A stretch of DNA of 64,000 nt from Antedon mediterranea (taxonomy: Eukaryota > Echinodermata > Crinoidea > Comatulida > Antedonidae), in contig NC_092678.1 in assembly GCF_964355755.1 (NCBI RefSeq), forward strand, positions 24,160,365-24,224,364, in the 5' to 3' direction. Numbering within the stretch: the first letter of the stretch is position 1; the number at the start of each line of letters is the position of its first letter. Below the pieces are notes generated by a model, which saw only the letters and a program-made list of their open reading frames with translations, did not search any database and was not told the origin of the DNA. The position numbers and the translations under genes were made by a program. This document shows, piece by piece, positions 24,641 through 40,100 of the stretch.

Positions 24641-25184
24641 CTTGTTTATGTAGTATTTTAGGGTGTGCTTAGTTTTTAATTAAACAACTTCTATAGACGT
24701 TGTTTTTGCTTTCTAATAAGTCTGACTGTGCTAGCTAGCTAGCCTACTAGCTAGAGGAGCCTAGCTAGGCCTATTATAAGCACTTAGCAATTACTGGAGT
24801 GGGGCCTCGCCTGTGGTGGTGGTGCTGGTGGTGGCTGAGCGATGTGGTTAACCATTCTCCTAGCCTAGGCGTAAGGTGTTTAGTCAGTCATTCATAATAA
24901 TAATAATATATAACACCTTTGTTTGTTAGATTATTTTTCTATCTATCTAGCGCAGTATTGTTGACCATGCATAAATATTAATCATTAATAATAAATGTGC
25001 CAAGTTTTCTATCTGCAGACAGACAGAGGGTCATTCTAGAAAACACGGCATTAAATGTACTGTGTGCAGTAGACCATGCCGATACAATAGCAAACAAAAT
25101 GATTTTATTTTATTTTTATCCATAGAATTAACAGATAAAATCGATGTGGATATAGTAGAAACAGTTTAAGAGGGCGCTGTAACA

Positions 25185-28100
25185 ATGGCTGCTGCCGACG
25201 TAGTCAGTGCCAAGAAGCTTGTGGAGAACTTACAGACTGATCTGAGAGCTTTGTCTAATGAAGCCAAGAAGAAATATCCACCTGTTAAAGAAGTAAGGAG
25301 CATTTATTCACAGTATTCGACCAAAGTTACACTGATGGAAAGTCAAACAATATGTTTAGCAGGCCTGTTTAGTCTAACATCCAGGGTTTTTTTGTGCCAG
25401 CTTATAGTTTTACCATAGAGATTTTATAGTATTCACTATAATATCTCTATGATTTTATACCTTGGTACTTTTGTGTAAGTTTACATCCCTGGTCCTTTTG
25501 TGTAAGCTTACACCCCTGGTCCTTTTGTGCAAGTTTACACCCCTGGTCCTTTTGTGTAAGTTTACATCCCTGGTCCTTTTGTGCAAGTTTACACCCCTGG
25601 TCCTTTTGTGTAAGCTTACACCCAAGATGAGTTGGCATCGAACCATGCAAACATAATCAACATCTTGTCTATAAAGTTTTAGCATCATTAGAGATTTTAA
25701 ACATATGCAAGAAAAATACTGGTACTTTTATTGTAATGATATAGTGATGACTTCAATAGTAGTGTTTCAGATTTCTTAAATTAACTTCTCCTAGAATTAT
25801 ACTGTGTCTGGTTTTTAGAGGGTTGACTAATTTTTCATACTTTGTTTACAAAAACTTAGGCCTAGTAATTAATTAAAAAATAATGGTTTTTCAGGCTGCT
25901 GAGGCTGGGATCTTAAGGATACGAACAGTGGTAGCCAAAAACAAGGATATCATACCAGGTAATTGTGGGATGTGATACCATTAACCCAAGCTGAAACCCC
26001 CACTGGGCTTAATCTTAGATAATCCCTTGCAAGTTGAAATTCACATAACCATGGACCTAGGCTATACATTAGATTTATAGGTCCATGATATAACCAAGGA
26101 CACAGCAATACTTATTTCACAATGCATTTGATATAGCTAACTCATTACATAATACTATAGTATTTATGGTATTACAATGGTGTTTACTGGTACTGTATAT
26201 TATTTATTAAAATTAAATGTACACTGCTGTATAGTATTATATATTGTATATTTACATGATGGTGTTTATATTCTGTATTTATTGTATACTCCTGTATTAT
26301 TAGTATTTACAGTATTGTGTTATTACTATTGTATACCATATCTATATATAAATTTACGTAAGGGCAAAATTCGGTAAATTGCGCCTTACTTCTAGAATTT
26401 TTACTCGATGGTATATAAAGTTGGTTCGTACTTTCGGTACTGATTTTAACCACCTGATGTAACCCTGTTTACTAATTAAATTAAGTTAGATAATTAGTTA
26501 TTGACGATTAAAACGAATTTAGGTTCAACGATTTGCCCCAAATAGGGGTGTTTTCCGATCGTGGTATTAAATGTCTAATGGATGTCCATCTTGAAAACAT
26601 TTTCCTATCTCCTCCTACGATAATTGTTTTTAATAGCTGAAAACCGGTTGAACAGCTAGAGTACAGCATCATAATGTTGAAGACAGGCCGATTTTCTTAA
26701 AAAAATACTATTTTGATAGATTTAATATACGATTATACAAATGTATTGATTTGCGATGAATGGAACATCCCAATCTCTCAGTCTGCCAGAGTTTGGTTTA
26801 ACACAAGTCGGTAAATTTATGAGCCCTTGGTTTAACACATACGGTAGGTAAATATATGGGCCCTTTGAGAATAAACTTGAACAATACTGTAAATACCTAT
26901 TAACTATTTTTGGTCCTCATTTGAATCGAGCATTTCTTACTGTGAATGTTCGTACTGTTAGATGTAATATAAAAATATATACAAATAAACTTTATTACTG
27001 AGATTGTGGATAGGCTCTACTGTTAGATATATAAACACATTATTATATACAAATAAACTTTATACTGACACAGTTCCTTCTCAACGTTTGTATTAATTAA
27101 TAATTACCAAAAATATAAACGTCGTAGTGGTGTATCGTGACATATGTACTTTAATATTTCAATCGATTATGACAGTGACAGTTTTAACAAAGTATTACAT
27201 CGCAAATGTTTTACTGTATTTAGAGGTATATTATTTATAGGCCTATAAAACATGAAAAAAATATTTCGTTAGTGGATAAAGAATATATTTAAAAATTGTT
27301 CCTCTTTGTACCTATCCGCTTTCCCATCTCTCATCCCTAATGTTACATACAAAACACAAATTGGGTTTCTTTAAGGCCCTGTTTCTGCTGCCAATCCCAA
27401 ATATACCGTATAAATATACCGTATAAATATACCGTATATATACCGTATATGAAATTCGTGCACCGTTTCCGCTGCACATACTTCGTGGGTGGGCTGTAAA
27501 AAAAGTTGGCTTTCATATACCCAAAATGCATTTTGTGAGACGGAAGTATGGATTGACCTAGAGTCTCGTGTAGTGAGGTTACATGACAAAAAACAAAAAC
27601 AAAACAATTATGGTTTCTCAAAACCTCTTAGCATTGCGAATTTACATCGCACAAACAATCTAAAAATGTAGAATGGGCATTGACTACATTTATGCAAAGA
27701 AGACGACGGCGTTTGCCGATAACTTTGGCGTTATTAAGTCTACCACAAATTCTGCTTTTATTTTGTTTGAGATACTTTTGTAAATCTCGGTATCTCTTCT
27801 GTTGCCATGTAGTCTCCCCCCAACCTTCGCTTCTCCCCACAATTGAATTGCAAAAATAGTTATTTCTTCAGTCCACAGTGATATTTTGATCTGTTGCTTG
27901 CTTATTATACACGCGTGTGTCAATGCAGCAGAAAAACCAAACAAACGCGTCACGCTCTGTTAGTTTTTGACCTCGTGTCACGTGGGCCGGGTCACATATA
28001 CGGTATATTTTGAGTGCAGCAGAAACGGGGTACGAAATATACGGTATATTTTGGAATATACCGTATAATATCCACAAACAATGGGGATATTTATGCGGTA

Positions 28101-31100
28101 TATATACCGCATATATATACGGTATATTTTTTATGAGACCCATTTCTGCTGCCAAAAAATATACCGTATATAAAATATACCGTATATATACGGTATATTT
28201 TTGGCAGCAGAAACGGGGCCTACATGAATCCAAATCAAAAATTTGGAAGTAATTCCCAGGGTGCTAATTTTAGTAGACTACATAAATCATCGTGTCTATT
28301 TATTCGTTTCTGTAAACAACAATGTATTATAGTCCCGCGGTACGTACATCTGAAATCGCCAGTTTTGTTACGCTGAAATTACTGTGTATTTGAGAACCAT
28401 CTAGTTATTATAATTACACTATGGTGTTTGTATTTATAGCATTGATAGCATGCAGTGGTGAAATAATGCAACCCTTTCTACTTGGCTGTGATACAAAGAA
28501 TCTTAGAATCGTTCAGATCTGTCTGGCTTCAATCCAGCGACTTATTGCCAAACAGGCGTTGTCACAGGTTAGTGGATTAGTAGCCTACAGAGTGAAGGAG
28601 TTTCAAAGGGAACGGAGTTATTGGTAATTGAATAGTTACATTATAAAAACAGCATGTAAATTAAGCATAAGGCAACATGTTTGTGGAATGTGCTATACAT
28701 TATCATTAAATAAAATCAGGTCGTTTTATAACAAGACATTAAAGCATACATTACATGGCATTATAATAGTGGTGATAAGTGTAATCAAAGGTCACTAAAA
28801 GGCTCCCACTATGACAGATAGAAGATGTAAAGAGAACACCTTCAGTGGTGGAGTAACTTGCTAGCTGCTGCTATACATTGTCTCTGTTTTATCCTCTGTA
28901 CTACACAACATAATACTGTTGCTTGTTTAACCTCAAATCTACCTCCATAGCTCATTGAAATCAGTTTTATATTATGTGTGCAGTTGAATATGTCTCACTG
29001 AACATTTTATGGAACAGCTATTTTTTCCTACTATTTTTACTCATGTGGGAAATCCCCAAAATGTCCTATAACCCCCACTGTAATAAACTACCATCATAGC
29101 TTGTATCAACACACAATCAGTGTTTATATGTTGTGTGTGTTTTATCAATAACATAGTCATTGGCCACTGCATTGTTTGTCATAGTGTTATCCATATTAAA
29201 ACTCAATAGTTAATTATTGATTTTTTCCTTGTAGCAGATGTACTGGTCTGGGGTGTATTCGTTTCTGTCAATTTACTTCCATTTCCTACTAAATTATTCC
29301 TTTTCCACTGCAGGAGTAGAAGTGCAAATACCTTTGTTTACTTGTAATGCTAGTCATATTTTACTCCCATTGTCTAATGCTCTGTCTAAATTATCAAATT
29401 AGTTTGACAAAAAAGGTGTGATGTGCCAAAATATGGTAGTAATATCCCCAAATATGGGAGTGATATGACATCATCATGTCCATGTATGGGCACATCACAT
29501 TTTTGTTGTAGTGTTTGATAGTGTAGACAGAGCTTAAGTACTTTAAATGTCAAGGCTAATTGATGTACCATATTGTATTAAAAGTTCCATGACTTTACAC
29601 ATTAGGAAGCAGGGTCAAATGTTGTCAACATGTTATGGAACTTGATGGATTGTGGGATTGAAGACCTAAAGGTTTTGCAGACGACGCTGGTACTGGTGAC
29701 AACAAGTACCGTTGTACGTGGCAACGCCCTTGCTCGGGTAAGATAGATAATGTTTTTGTTCTATCCGTTGATGTGTAAATAAAAGTTTTCTTTATTTTGG
29801 ACTTCATATCCATAGAATAAAGAGTACATAATGAAAAAAATGTAACAATCCATTTTCTATTTAAGCATAGAAACTGACTTATATACTTGTTTTTGCATGA
29901 GTGTCACTTGTTTAATACACTTTCTATATCTCATTAACATTCTATATCTGATTGTCACTTGTTTGTTTCTACAGGCTATCGTTATATGTTTCCGGTTACA
30001 TTTCTCCAAGGATAACACTGTGAGTAACACAGCATCAGCTATTGTACAACAAGTTGTATGCACAGTGTTTGAGCGTGTTCTTGCTGAGGATGCTGCTAAC
30101 GCAGGTAATACAAATTATGTCATATTAATACTAAAGAATTTATTCTTTTAACATCTTGATTGTCTACAGACTTTGTGAATGATTTGGGACAGTCTCTTAA
30201 GCTCTGTCTAAACTATCATAGTTTGACAAAAAAAGTGTGATGTGCTGTGATATGGTAGTGATATTCCCAAACATAAAATTTGATAGTGTAGACAGAGCTT
30301 TATTCAGTTCTAGAATCTTAATGATGCTTGGGAGGCCTAGAATAAACAAATTTATAATTCTTTGCTGCAATGATATACAATGTATTTATGTTTTATTTTT
30401 AGCTGGAGCTGAGGACCATAGTATTCATCAGAATTCTTTGAAGACTAACAGTCGTCTACCACCAAAGTCTCTAAGACCGTGCGCTACTGATGCTTATCTT
30501 CTCTTCCAGGTAAAACACACACTTCTAGAAAGTAACAAAAAAAACTTGCTTACAGATACATACAACAGATTAGTGTTAACAAAACCAAACAATTAAAACT
30601 TCATAATTTGTGAATCAGTAAGAAAGTAAAAGTTTTCCACAGCATTGAAAATTCTGCAATCAATAATTACTACCAAATATTAATTTTTTTATTATGCCTT
30701 ATTGAATTCTTTTATTTATGTATTTCCAGGATCTATGTCAGTTAGTGAATGCCGAACACCCTACATGGCTGTTAGGCTTGACAGAGATGAGTAGAACGTT
30801 TGGCCTAGAGCTCTTAGAATCTATTCTCAACAGCTTCCCTCAGGTCTTTTTAAGAGTAAGTTTACAATTCTCAATTCATACTAATGATAATACTGTGTCT
30901 GGTATGGCTACCTTCTATTGCCATTAATACTGTGTCTGGTATGGCTACCTTCTATTGCCATTAATACTGTGTCTGGTATGACTACCTTCTATTGCCATTA
31001 ATACTGTGTCTGGTATGGCTACCTTCTATTGCCATTAATACTGTGTCTGGTATGGCTACCTTCTATTGCCATTAATACTGTGTCTGGTATGGCTACCTTC

Positions 31101-34100
31101 TATTGCCATTAATACTGTGTCTGGTATGGCTACCTTCTATTGCCATTAATACTGTGTCTGGTATGACTACCTTCTATTGCCATTAATACTGTGTCTGGTA
31201 TGGCTACCTTCTATTGCCATTAATACTGTGTCTGGTATGGCTACCTTCTATTGCCATTAATACTGTGTCTGGTATGGCTACCTTCTATTGCCATTAATAC
31301 TGTGTCTGGTATGGCTACCTTCTATTGCCATTAATACTGTGTCTGGTATGGCTACCTTCTATTGCCATTAATACTGTGTCTGGTATGACTACCTTCTATT
31401 GCCATTAATACTGTGTCTGGTATGGCTACCTTCTATTGCCATTAATACTGTGTCTGGTATGGCTACCTTCTATTGCCATTAATACTGTGTCTGGTATGGC
31501 TACCTTCTATTGCCATTAATACTGTGTCTGGTATGACTACCTTCTATTGCCATTAACACTGTGTCTGGTATGGCTACCTTCTATTGCCATTAATACTGTG
31601 TCTGGTATGGCTACCTTCTATTGCCATATTTTTGACAACTTCAGTTTATTCAACTGTTTATTACATGTCACTCTTTTATAACACTACTAGCAATTATACC
31701 CGCCCCAGGGCGGGTTTCAAAATTAGTTTAAAGCCTTCTCGACACCCGACGCCAGTATCTGTCTATACTCACCAATCTCCACCCTTCTTCAATAACACCC
31801 CATACTCTTTTTTAAAAACCAATTCTTCCCAGTGATGGACAAATTCAATTCAACGTAAGCTTCAAATTGAGAGGAGTATACATAGCTATGATGGGTCTAA
31901 TAATGGTTGAAGTACGTTGTAAATTGTGTAAATGAATAGGTGTCATATTGGCTGATAATTAAAATATCTAATTTAGATACTGCGGGCCCCCAGCCTTCTT
32001 TCTCCTCTCACCACCCCAGCCACAATCAACAAACCTTAACTCCTCCCCATGACAGTTCAAATATAGTAACTTTTCCTAGTACAATTCCAAGCATATAGGC
32101 TACTTCATTACGACAATATTTTCGCTCTTCCACCTCCCACTACAAACACACCCCAGATACACTGGGTGATTTGTTGAAGTTATGTTATTATCACTCCCAA
32201 CCCATAATCCCTCAGTGGCAGTTTTCAAATGTAGTTTAAAACAAACCAAATACAGTTTCGGTCATGGTGATAGGCCCACCCCAAACTCCCAGCCGTTTCC
32301 CAGGAATAATTAAATACTTTTTTTCCTTGGAGGCATCGTGATGTAGTTGAACACAGTAACGGTAAACAATGGAATGGATATCTGTAATGAGAAAATCCAA
32401 GATACCGATACATAGCTGGATATGGTTAAAGTACTTTGCTAAATGTGTAAATGAATAGGTGTCATATTGGTTAATGAATAAAATATGTATATCTATATAC
32501 GCCTTGCTGAGGATAATTAAAATACTGTCAAACTTTTGTAGTATAATTTTACAATTCAATAGCCTACAACCCCGAGCCCTAGCAAAAAATGACATCACAA
32601 ACCACCACACCACCCCCCGCCCCCACCCCTCTCACAAAAACCCCAGGAGTCGGGGGAATTTTTTTTAATGTAGTTTAAAACCTTCCGGGTACAATTGCCA
32701 TCATTTTGATACCCCATACGTATGGTTACGTGCAGAAACGGAAATTTGTATAACGAACAAACATCGAAAGTGGGGGTTTTGACCACATTTTGGTCCCTAA
32801 CATGGATCCTAGGTGGCGGATGATGTTGAAATATAGCTTAGAACATTCCCGGTACAATTGCGGTCATTTTGATACCCCATATGTAAGATTACGTGCAGTA
32901 ACAAAAATTTGTATAACGAACAAACAGACAAACAAACAGACAAACTCTCTCACTTATAATATAGATATCTATTATTGAAAATGTGTTTACATTTAAAATA
33001 GTTCATAAATACTTTAATATCTATTGACTGATGAGGTCGCACAGTATAAATAATAACAAACAACAACCTTTGTAACATTTTTTTGGAGAATTTTACAATA
33101 TAAAATTTTAAACTAAACTATAAAAAAACGTTTAGTTCAAACCATAGAAGAGTGAAATTAATTATTATTATTATGAATTTCACTCTTCCCTGTTACAAAC
33201 TGAAAAAACAATAATAATAATTAAAATTAAAAACTGAACAAAATTTATTCAAATTAAAATTGTGTTCTTACAGCATAAAGAGTTCAGTTTCCTGTTGAAA
33301 GAAAGAGTATGTCCACTCGTTATTAAACTGTTCTCACCAAGTTTGAAACACAAACAGAACCTGATGTCTACTGGTCCGTTAGTTGGAGATAAGCCATACT
33401 TCCCACTCAATATGAGGCTATTGAGGGTTGTCTCAGTACTTATTAATAAGTACTACTCTATACTAGTGAGTACAATTATATTTCTTATTTGTATCTAAAG
33501 CTCTGTCTACACTATCAAACTAGTTTGATAAAAAAAAAGTGTGATGTGCCCAAATATGGTAGCGATGTGCCTAAATATGGTAGTGATATGACATCATCGT
33601 GTCCATATATGGGAACATCACATTTTTTGTCACATAAAGTTTGATAGTGTAGAGTTTTACTTATTATAAGTTTTGTTGAAAAAAAAAAAAATTGAACCCT
33701 CTTTTCTAAAGACTATTTATATTTAAGTCTTATTAAAGTCCATCTATTTCAATGCATTTTGGTTTTTTACATTTAAAATGACTTAACATATTTTTATGAT
33801 AGGTTACAGAGTCGGAAATATTTCTTTCATTGCTGGTGAAGTTCTTAGAGGGCGACAAACCGATGTGGCAGAGAATTCTTGCTTTAGAAGTCCTGCATAA
33901 ATTATGTGTGCAATTAAAGTTACTACGGTAAAGTTTCATTAAAAGTACATTAAAGCAGAATTAAATACTTAATTTATATTAATGGAGTTAATTGTTAATA
34001 CATTTTGTTTGTAGGTGCTTTTGTGTTTCCTATGACATGAAGACTCACTCTACCAAAATATTTGCAAATATAGTCAATGCATTAGGCTCTTTTATCCAGT

Positions 34101-37100
34101 CACTGTTTGTTCATCCTGTTGTTGAAAGGCAGAGTGCTCTTCCGGGTAAGAATATTAAATTTTGTACATCATTGATGTTTAATAGATGTGAAATATAATA
34201 TACTTATAAAAAAAAAATATGCAAACAGTGAGGCAAGCCCTGAATCATGAGTTTCTTTTCACAGTATTACCATCAAACTTATTATTGGACCCTCTATAAT
34301 ATGATAACATATAGATACATAATTAGCATCTATTCTTTTTACTAGGTGTGAATTCTGGCAAAGATGGACTTAACTCGTCACCAGGGGTAGTAGGTGGAAT
34401 GTCTTTAGGAGGAGGTTTGACACCCCAGCCAGCATTCGCTTACAAGGGTGTGTGGATACCACTCATTAACGTGGCAGCAACTGGCTCAGCCAGACCAGTT
34501 TTGTAAGTAAATATTTGTTTCTTCATAATGTCTTCATGTTTTTCATATACATTCAAGAGCAAGTAACTTATGAACATTTGAGATGTTGGGTTGTAACTCA
34601 GGACTGTTTCCACAATCATGAGTTACAACCCTGTCACTAGTTCAAGATTGAACCTTGGCATTGGAAGGCAAAACTCAAGCTACAGCTCCTCCATAAAATT
34701 AATAAATATTATGTGAACAAACAATTTGTTTTGAGATAAAATGCAACATTATTTTAATAGGGAAAAATCATTAAAACCACTTGCAATTATTTCTATAATT
34801 CATTGTATTTTTGTTATTGTTGAATAACAGAGATTTGAGTATGTATGTATGATGAGCTTTACATTTTGTTTTCTGGCCTTTGACCTCCGTTCTATGTAGC
34901 CTGGAGAGGTTGACTGAAATGAAGATACTAGTTCAAGTGCCAGGCTTATCAGAAGCACTAACAACAATCTATGAGTCCATTAATGGGAAGTCATTCAAGG
35001 GAAACTTGTACGAGATTGCATTTTCCTTAACCCTCTCCCCCCCCCCCCCTCCTTCCTCTTTATACATTCCCTTTTTTCATTTCATTTCAACTCGTTTCCT
35101 TTTAATTTAACTCATTCACCTTTATTTCATTCTACTTTATTCCATTCCCCTTTATTCCATTCCCCTTTACCTAAATTGATTTTCTATCCTTTTAACATTC
35201 CATTTTAATTTTATCCATTTAAATTTTAAAATTTGTTATATATATTTGTTTAATATCAAGAAAACTAGATTTAAAATGTTATCTGACATTTATACATTTT
35301 TATTTCAGTATTATATTTCCTATTTCAGTCATTTTTCTTTCTTAGATTTAAACTTTGACGTAATCTTTGTTGGTTTTTACTTCAAACCAATTCTATAGTG
35401 TTTTAAATTTCAATTATTTTATATTTTTCTCAATTTATTAGTGATTACTTTTTATATTTAAATATATTAAGCCTTCAGAGTTTAAGGTTGAAGACAGATT
35501 TTTATTTACATAATGAAATAGTTTGTAATTTGAACTTAAATCATATTTACATATTTATCTGTGATTGAATATAAATGTATGAAAGCATAATCACTTTTTC
35601 AATTATGTTTTATGAAGTCTTGAGATGCTAGACAAGTTAGAAGCACCAACCGTGCCAGATGGTTACGGATTGTCTATAGCTTTTACCTGCCTACTGGACG
35701 TTGTCAGGAGTGTATCCACGATTGTTACATCAGAACTAGAAGTAGAGCAACGACGTAAAGATCAAAGTGGCAGTAAAAAAATGAATGGTGGAACCGTGTT
35801 GGACCGCAATGATGCCGTTCTTGAGGATGTTGATCCAAGTATGTCCAAATTAGATATTAATTAATTAACTGTTGTTCCTATTTAAGTTATTGGCTTTAGA
35901 CTGACATGCAATGCAAATAAGCATGATGTGTTAATATAGTTATTTAATTTTTCATCCAAGTAGATATTCTATGGGGTATGAAGGGTAATGATTTTTTTTT
36001 TACATTTAGGTCTGAAGAGTTTATGGGAAGAGCTCGTAAACGCATCTTGGTGTGGAGTTCTGGCGGCATTATCACTTCTTCTAGAAGCCTGGTAAGTTAC
36101 TATATATCTCACCAGGTTTTAGCCCTTGTTATAGTTGTTTGTCATGATAAAGAAATTCTATCACATGTCATTTTTTACCTTAATCAACAATACATACAGG
36201 ACAACAAAAGGGCTACTACAGTACCATTACCTAATCATTCTGTTTTATTTTTTGTAGCACGGACGAAACGGGTACAGAATCTATTTTAAAATCTCTGGAA
36301 GTATATGCAAGTTTGTGCGGCAAGCTCGGGATGACCGTTGCACGAGACGCATTCATAACGTGTTTATGCAAGGCCTCGCTACCACCCCACTACGCCCTCA
36401 CAGTACTCAATATTGCAACTCCACAAAATGCTAACATTTTACACAAAGGTACATATTAAATCTAATTTTACTTTGATTGACTGACTAAGATTATTTGATA
36501 TTCTTTCAAAAACAATACAATAATTTAAAATTTTAAAAGAATGTGTTATACCATTTAAGTTAGAAATTACAATTAAGCGGTCAACTTATTTCCAATGAGT
36601 CATAATTCTATTCCTATTTGTATCTCTCAGTCTTGTAAAATCTTGCTACATTATATAGTAACATTTTTTTATTTAGGTCACAAGAGAAGTATCAGTAGAG
36701 ATGGTCTGTCGAGTCAGCAAGGTCAAGGGTCAGATGGCAATGCAAATGAGCCGGGTGATGGTAGGAATCAAGTGGTGGCAGTGGGTACTGCTCTACCAAC
36801 TATACAAGGAACGCAGCAAGGACCCGTTATGGTAACTTATTCAATCCTCTATTTGTTACATTAAAATGACTTTTCTTAATTTTTTTTCTCACTTGTTAAA
36901 TGTTGTTTTTGTATTTAAAGTGTCTGTTGTATTCGAATTAATAAATGTTTTAAAAGTTTTGAAGTTTAGATGTCAATGGAGTAGTTTTCATCATTTAATC
37001 CTTTTTACAATCTTGTTTTAAGCTAACTGCCAAAAACATTCAGTGTATGAGAGCAATTCTAAGTGTAGCTCATTGTCATGGTGGAATCCTAGGCACAGCC

Positions 37101-40100
37101 TGGCATATGGTGCTAACCACACTACAACATCTAGCCTGGATCCTAGGCCTGAAGCCTAGCGCTGGGGGTAGCCTCAAGGTCAGCGGAGCGGCTGAAACAG
37201 CCAATTCTGTCATTACCACTGCAGTCATGGGAGAGCTTCCGATTTTATCAGCCATGTTGTCGCGGCTTTTTGAAAGCTCTCAATATCTGGATGAGGTAGC
37301 GCTACACCACTTGATAGACGCCCTCTGTAAACTTTCAACTGAGTCGATGGAAATTGCATATGCTAATAAGGTGAAATTATATTTTGTTTGTTTTTATGGT
37401 ATTGAATTGCTTACAAGGTTTATAAGTAATTATTTTATAATATATATATTGCATTTTGATGATTTTTGAAGAATTTTATTAAAACTTTCGACAGTTGCAT
37501 TTCTGCATCTTTTTGATGATGTCATAAACTCCAGATAATGAGATAAATAATTCTATAGATCAGAAATATAAAGATTGAAACAATGAATTTTCTCTCATTA
37601 ATTGGAGTTTAATACTTTTATTATATTTACACATAATCAGTGCAAACAATCATTTCATTGTCATGAAAATGGCTGACAAATCACGCTTTTAAAATAGAGA
37701 TAGTTTGCAACTTTTTGATCACAAACTAGAAAACGGTTGATTTCAACTATTATGCATCTTTTTTAATGCTATCAGGTTACTAGGGGCGACAAGGTACCAG
37801 CATGCATTGCAGAACATTTAACAGTAACAAAAATGAACACAACAAGAATATAAAATAGTATATTGAATTCTAAATAAATTCTAAAATGATGACTAAAATA
37901 GTTAAGTTATAAAAAGTGCTTTAATTGTCTGGCAAAAGGTCGCCCTTTGACAAAATGTTCACGGTAATTTGCTCGATATTTTCAATTTTTTATTTACAAC
38001 GTGTTCATTTTTCTGCTGTTGTAAGTTTACTGTACAAGTTGTGCTGTTGATTTTCTTACTTTTTTAAAAATTTGATATTGAAATGTACACTTACCAATAA
38101 ATGATTGTTTAATGGCTTTACTCTAATATTTTAAGCTCTGTCTACACTATCAAACTTTATGTGACAAAAAAATGTTCTGTGCCCAAATATGGATATATAT
38201 TTAGGCATATCAACACCATATTTGGGCACATCACACTTTTTTTTTTCAAACTAGTGTAGACAGAGCTTTCGAATGCATATATTTCCAAAATCTGCAGCCT
38301 ATACTAACTGCATGTACCCACCTTTTTTAGTATATATCTAATATTGTATTATTACAAACTTATTATAACCTTATAACCTTATGAATTGTTTATTAGTCAT
38401 CTCCAAATAATTTCCACTTTTAAATCTGTCGATCAAAATTGTGCATGACAAACTTTTTCATTTTATTATTTTATAAATTTCATGCAAGATATGATTTTCA
38501 CACCCATGTTCTCTCTCTCCTTCCCAAATGTTGTACACCTTCCAATTGATACTTGGAGATCGCTTTCTTTTTAAAACAAATTATACCCTTTTAAATTCAA
38601 TTTATCATAGATGTATTGAAATATAATGAAAAACTATCAAACAGATTCATTCCATATAGCATCTTATGACATCTTGTATTCAATTAGTGTAGTATAAGCT
38701 GTTAGCATGATGTATACTGACATACTCCCATTCCTATCATCATACATGCATTAAAAGAATGAATTGATTACTGCAGTAATTGCAGTAAATTAATATACTT
38801 TTCTTCAATTAAAGGAACCGTCACTGTTTGCTGTTGCAAAGCTATTAGAGACAGGTTTAGTGAATTTATCAAGAGTGGATGTTCTGTGGCGTCCAGTCAC
38901 AGCACATCTCTTAGAAGTATGCCAACATAATCACGGTAGGACCAGGGATTGGGGCGCAGAAGCAATAACCTCGCTTGTTAAGGCATCGCTGGCTTACAAG
39001 TTTGAACCTCCACTACATGAAAACCTGGTGCGTAGTATTTTGGAACTGGTTTTGCATAGATCGATATTCTGAGAGATACATTTTTAAAGCTCTGTCTACA
39101 CTATCAAACTAGTTTGACAAAAAAAGTGTGATGTGACCAAATATGGCGGGATCTGCCCAAATATGGTAGTAATATGAAATCATCATGTCCATATATGGAC
39201 ACATCACATTTTTTTGTCACATAAAGTTTGATAGTGTAGACGGAGCTTAAAGTTGTAAAATCTTGTTTTGGTACGATAAATATTGTTTCTATTTACTAAA
39301 TTATCCATTTGAATTTATTTGTTAAGAAACTTCAAACAATGCTATTGTCACCATTGCAAGAACTGTCTGCCATCCAACATCCTGATATTCGTCAGAGACA
39401 ACTGGAATGTGTTCTCCAGGTTCTCCACAATAATGGAGAGACATTGGCTCATGGATGGCCATTAGTTCTTGGTGTTATCGGCGCAGTCTCTGATGATCAA
39501 GGGTAAGAATGCAATTCATCAATCAGTTATCAATAAAGTATATCAGTGTTGATAACAATCTATTAATATATAGTGTCTTGATAACTTCGTGAGGTGGTTT
39601 CCCGAATGATCGTAAAATCAAAACGGTACTGTGTATGACCAACTAGCGTTATTGTCACCGACTAGTCATCAATTCATAGAAGTACTGATGAAAACACTAC
39701 TTTTTATATAGTTGAGAATTGTTACATGTGATGGTATAGGATTTAATGCAATTTGGACAATTATTTATTACTTTCGTACATGAATAAATGAATTGTCGAT
39801 TGTTTTGTCTTTATATTTCAGGGATAATCTAATAAGAACAGCTTTCAAATGCTTCCAACTAGTGACCACAGACTTCTTACCCATAATGCCACGGTATGGA
39901 TTACAAATTTGTATCTCAGTGGCTGCTAAGTTTGGACTTCAGAAAGAAGAACTCAACATTAGTCTGACGTCAGTTGGTTTATTGGTAAGCAAACTATATG
40001 CTTATATTAAAATCATTATATTTATGTATAATGTGTGTGGCTTGATAAATTTAGTAAAACTTCAGACAGTACTCAGCTGATGTATATTGTGTTTTCTTGC

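Larger units (their letters stand above)
20434..25184. other. Makorin 3' UTR and AT-rich intergenic region before MON2
   Basis: No supportable coding exon in 4.7 kb. It contains a 34-bp direct duplication, a diverged tandem repeat, a possible tRNA-derived fragment and a four-copy 37-bp repeat, all listed separately, and the MON2 upstream region at its end. Confidence 0.5.

Noticed and set aside
25447-25688. Repetitive open frames on both strands (KLTQKDQG-type repeats)
   Set aside because: Artefact of a 27-bp tandem repeat within MON2 intron 1.
27343-28252. Minus- and plus-strand open frames of 70-120 codons with YTVY/IRYI repeats
   Set aside because: They lie inside the TATACCGTAT fold-back element and lack recognisable domains.
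32225-32786. Minus-strand open frames of 60-125 codons
   Set aside because: They lie within the interspersed repeat of MON2 intron 7 and show no retroelement motif.
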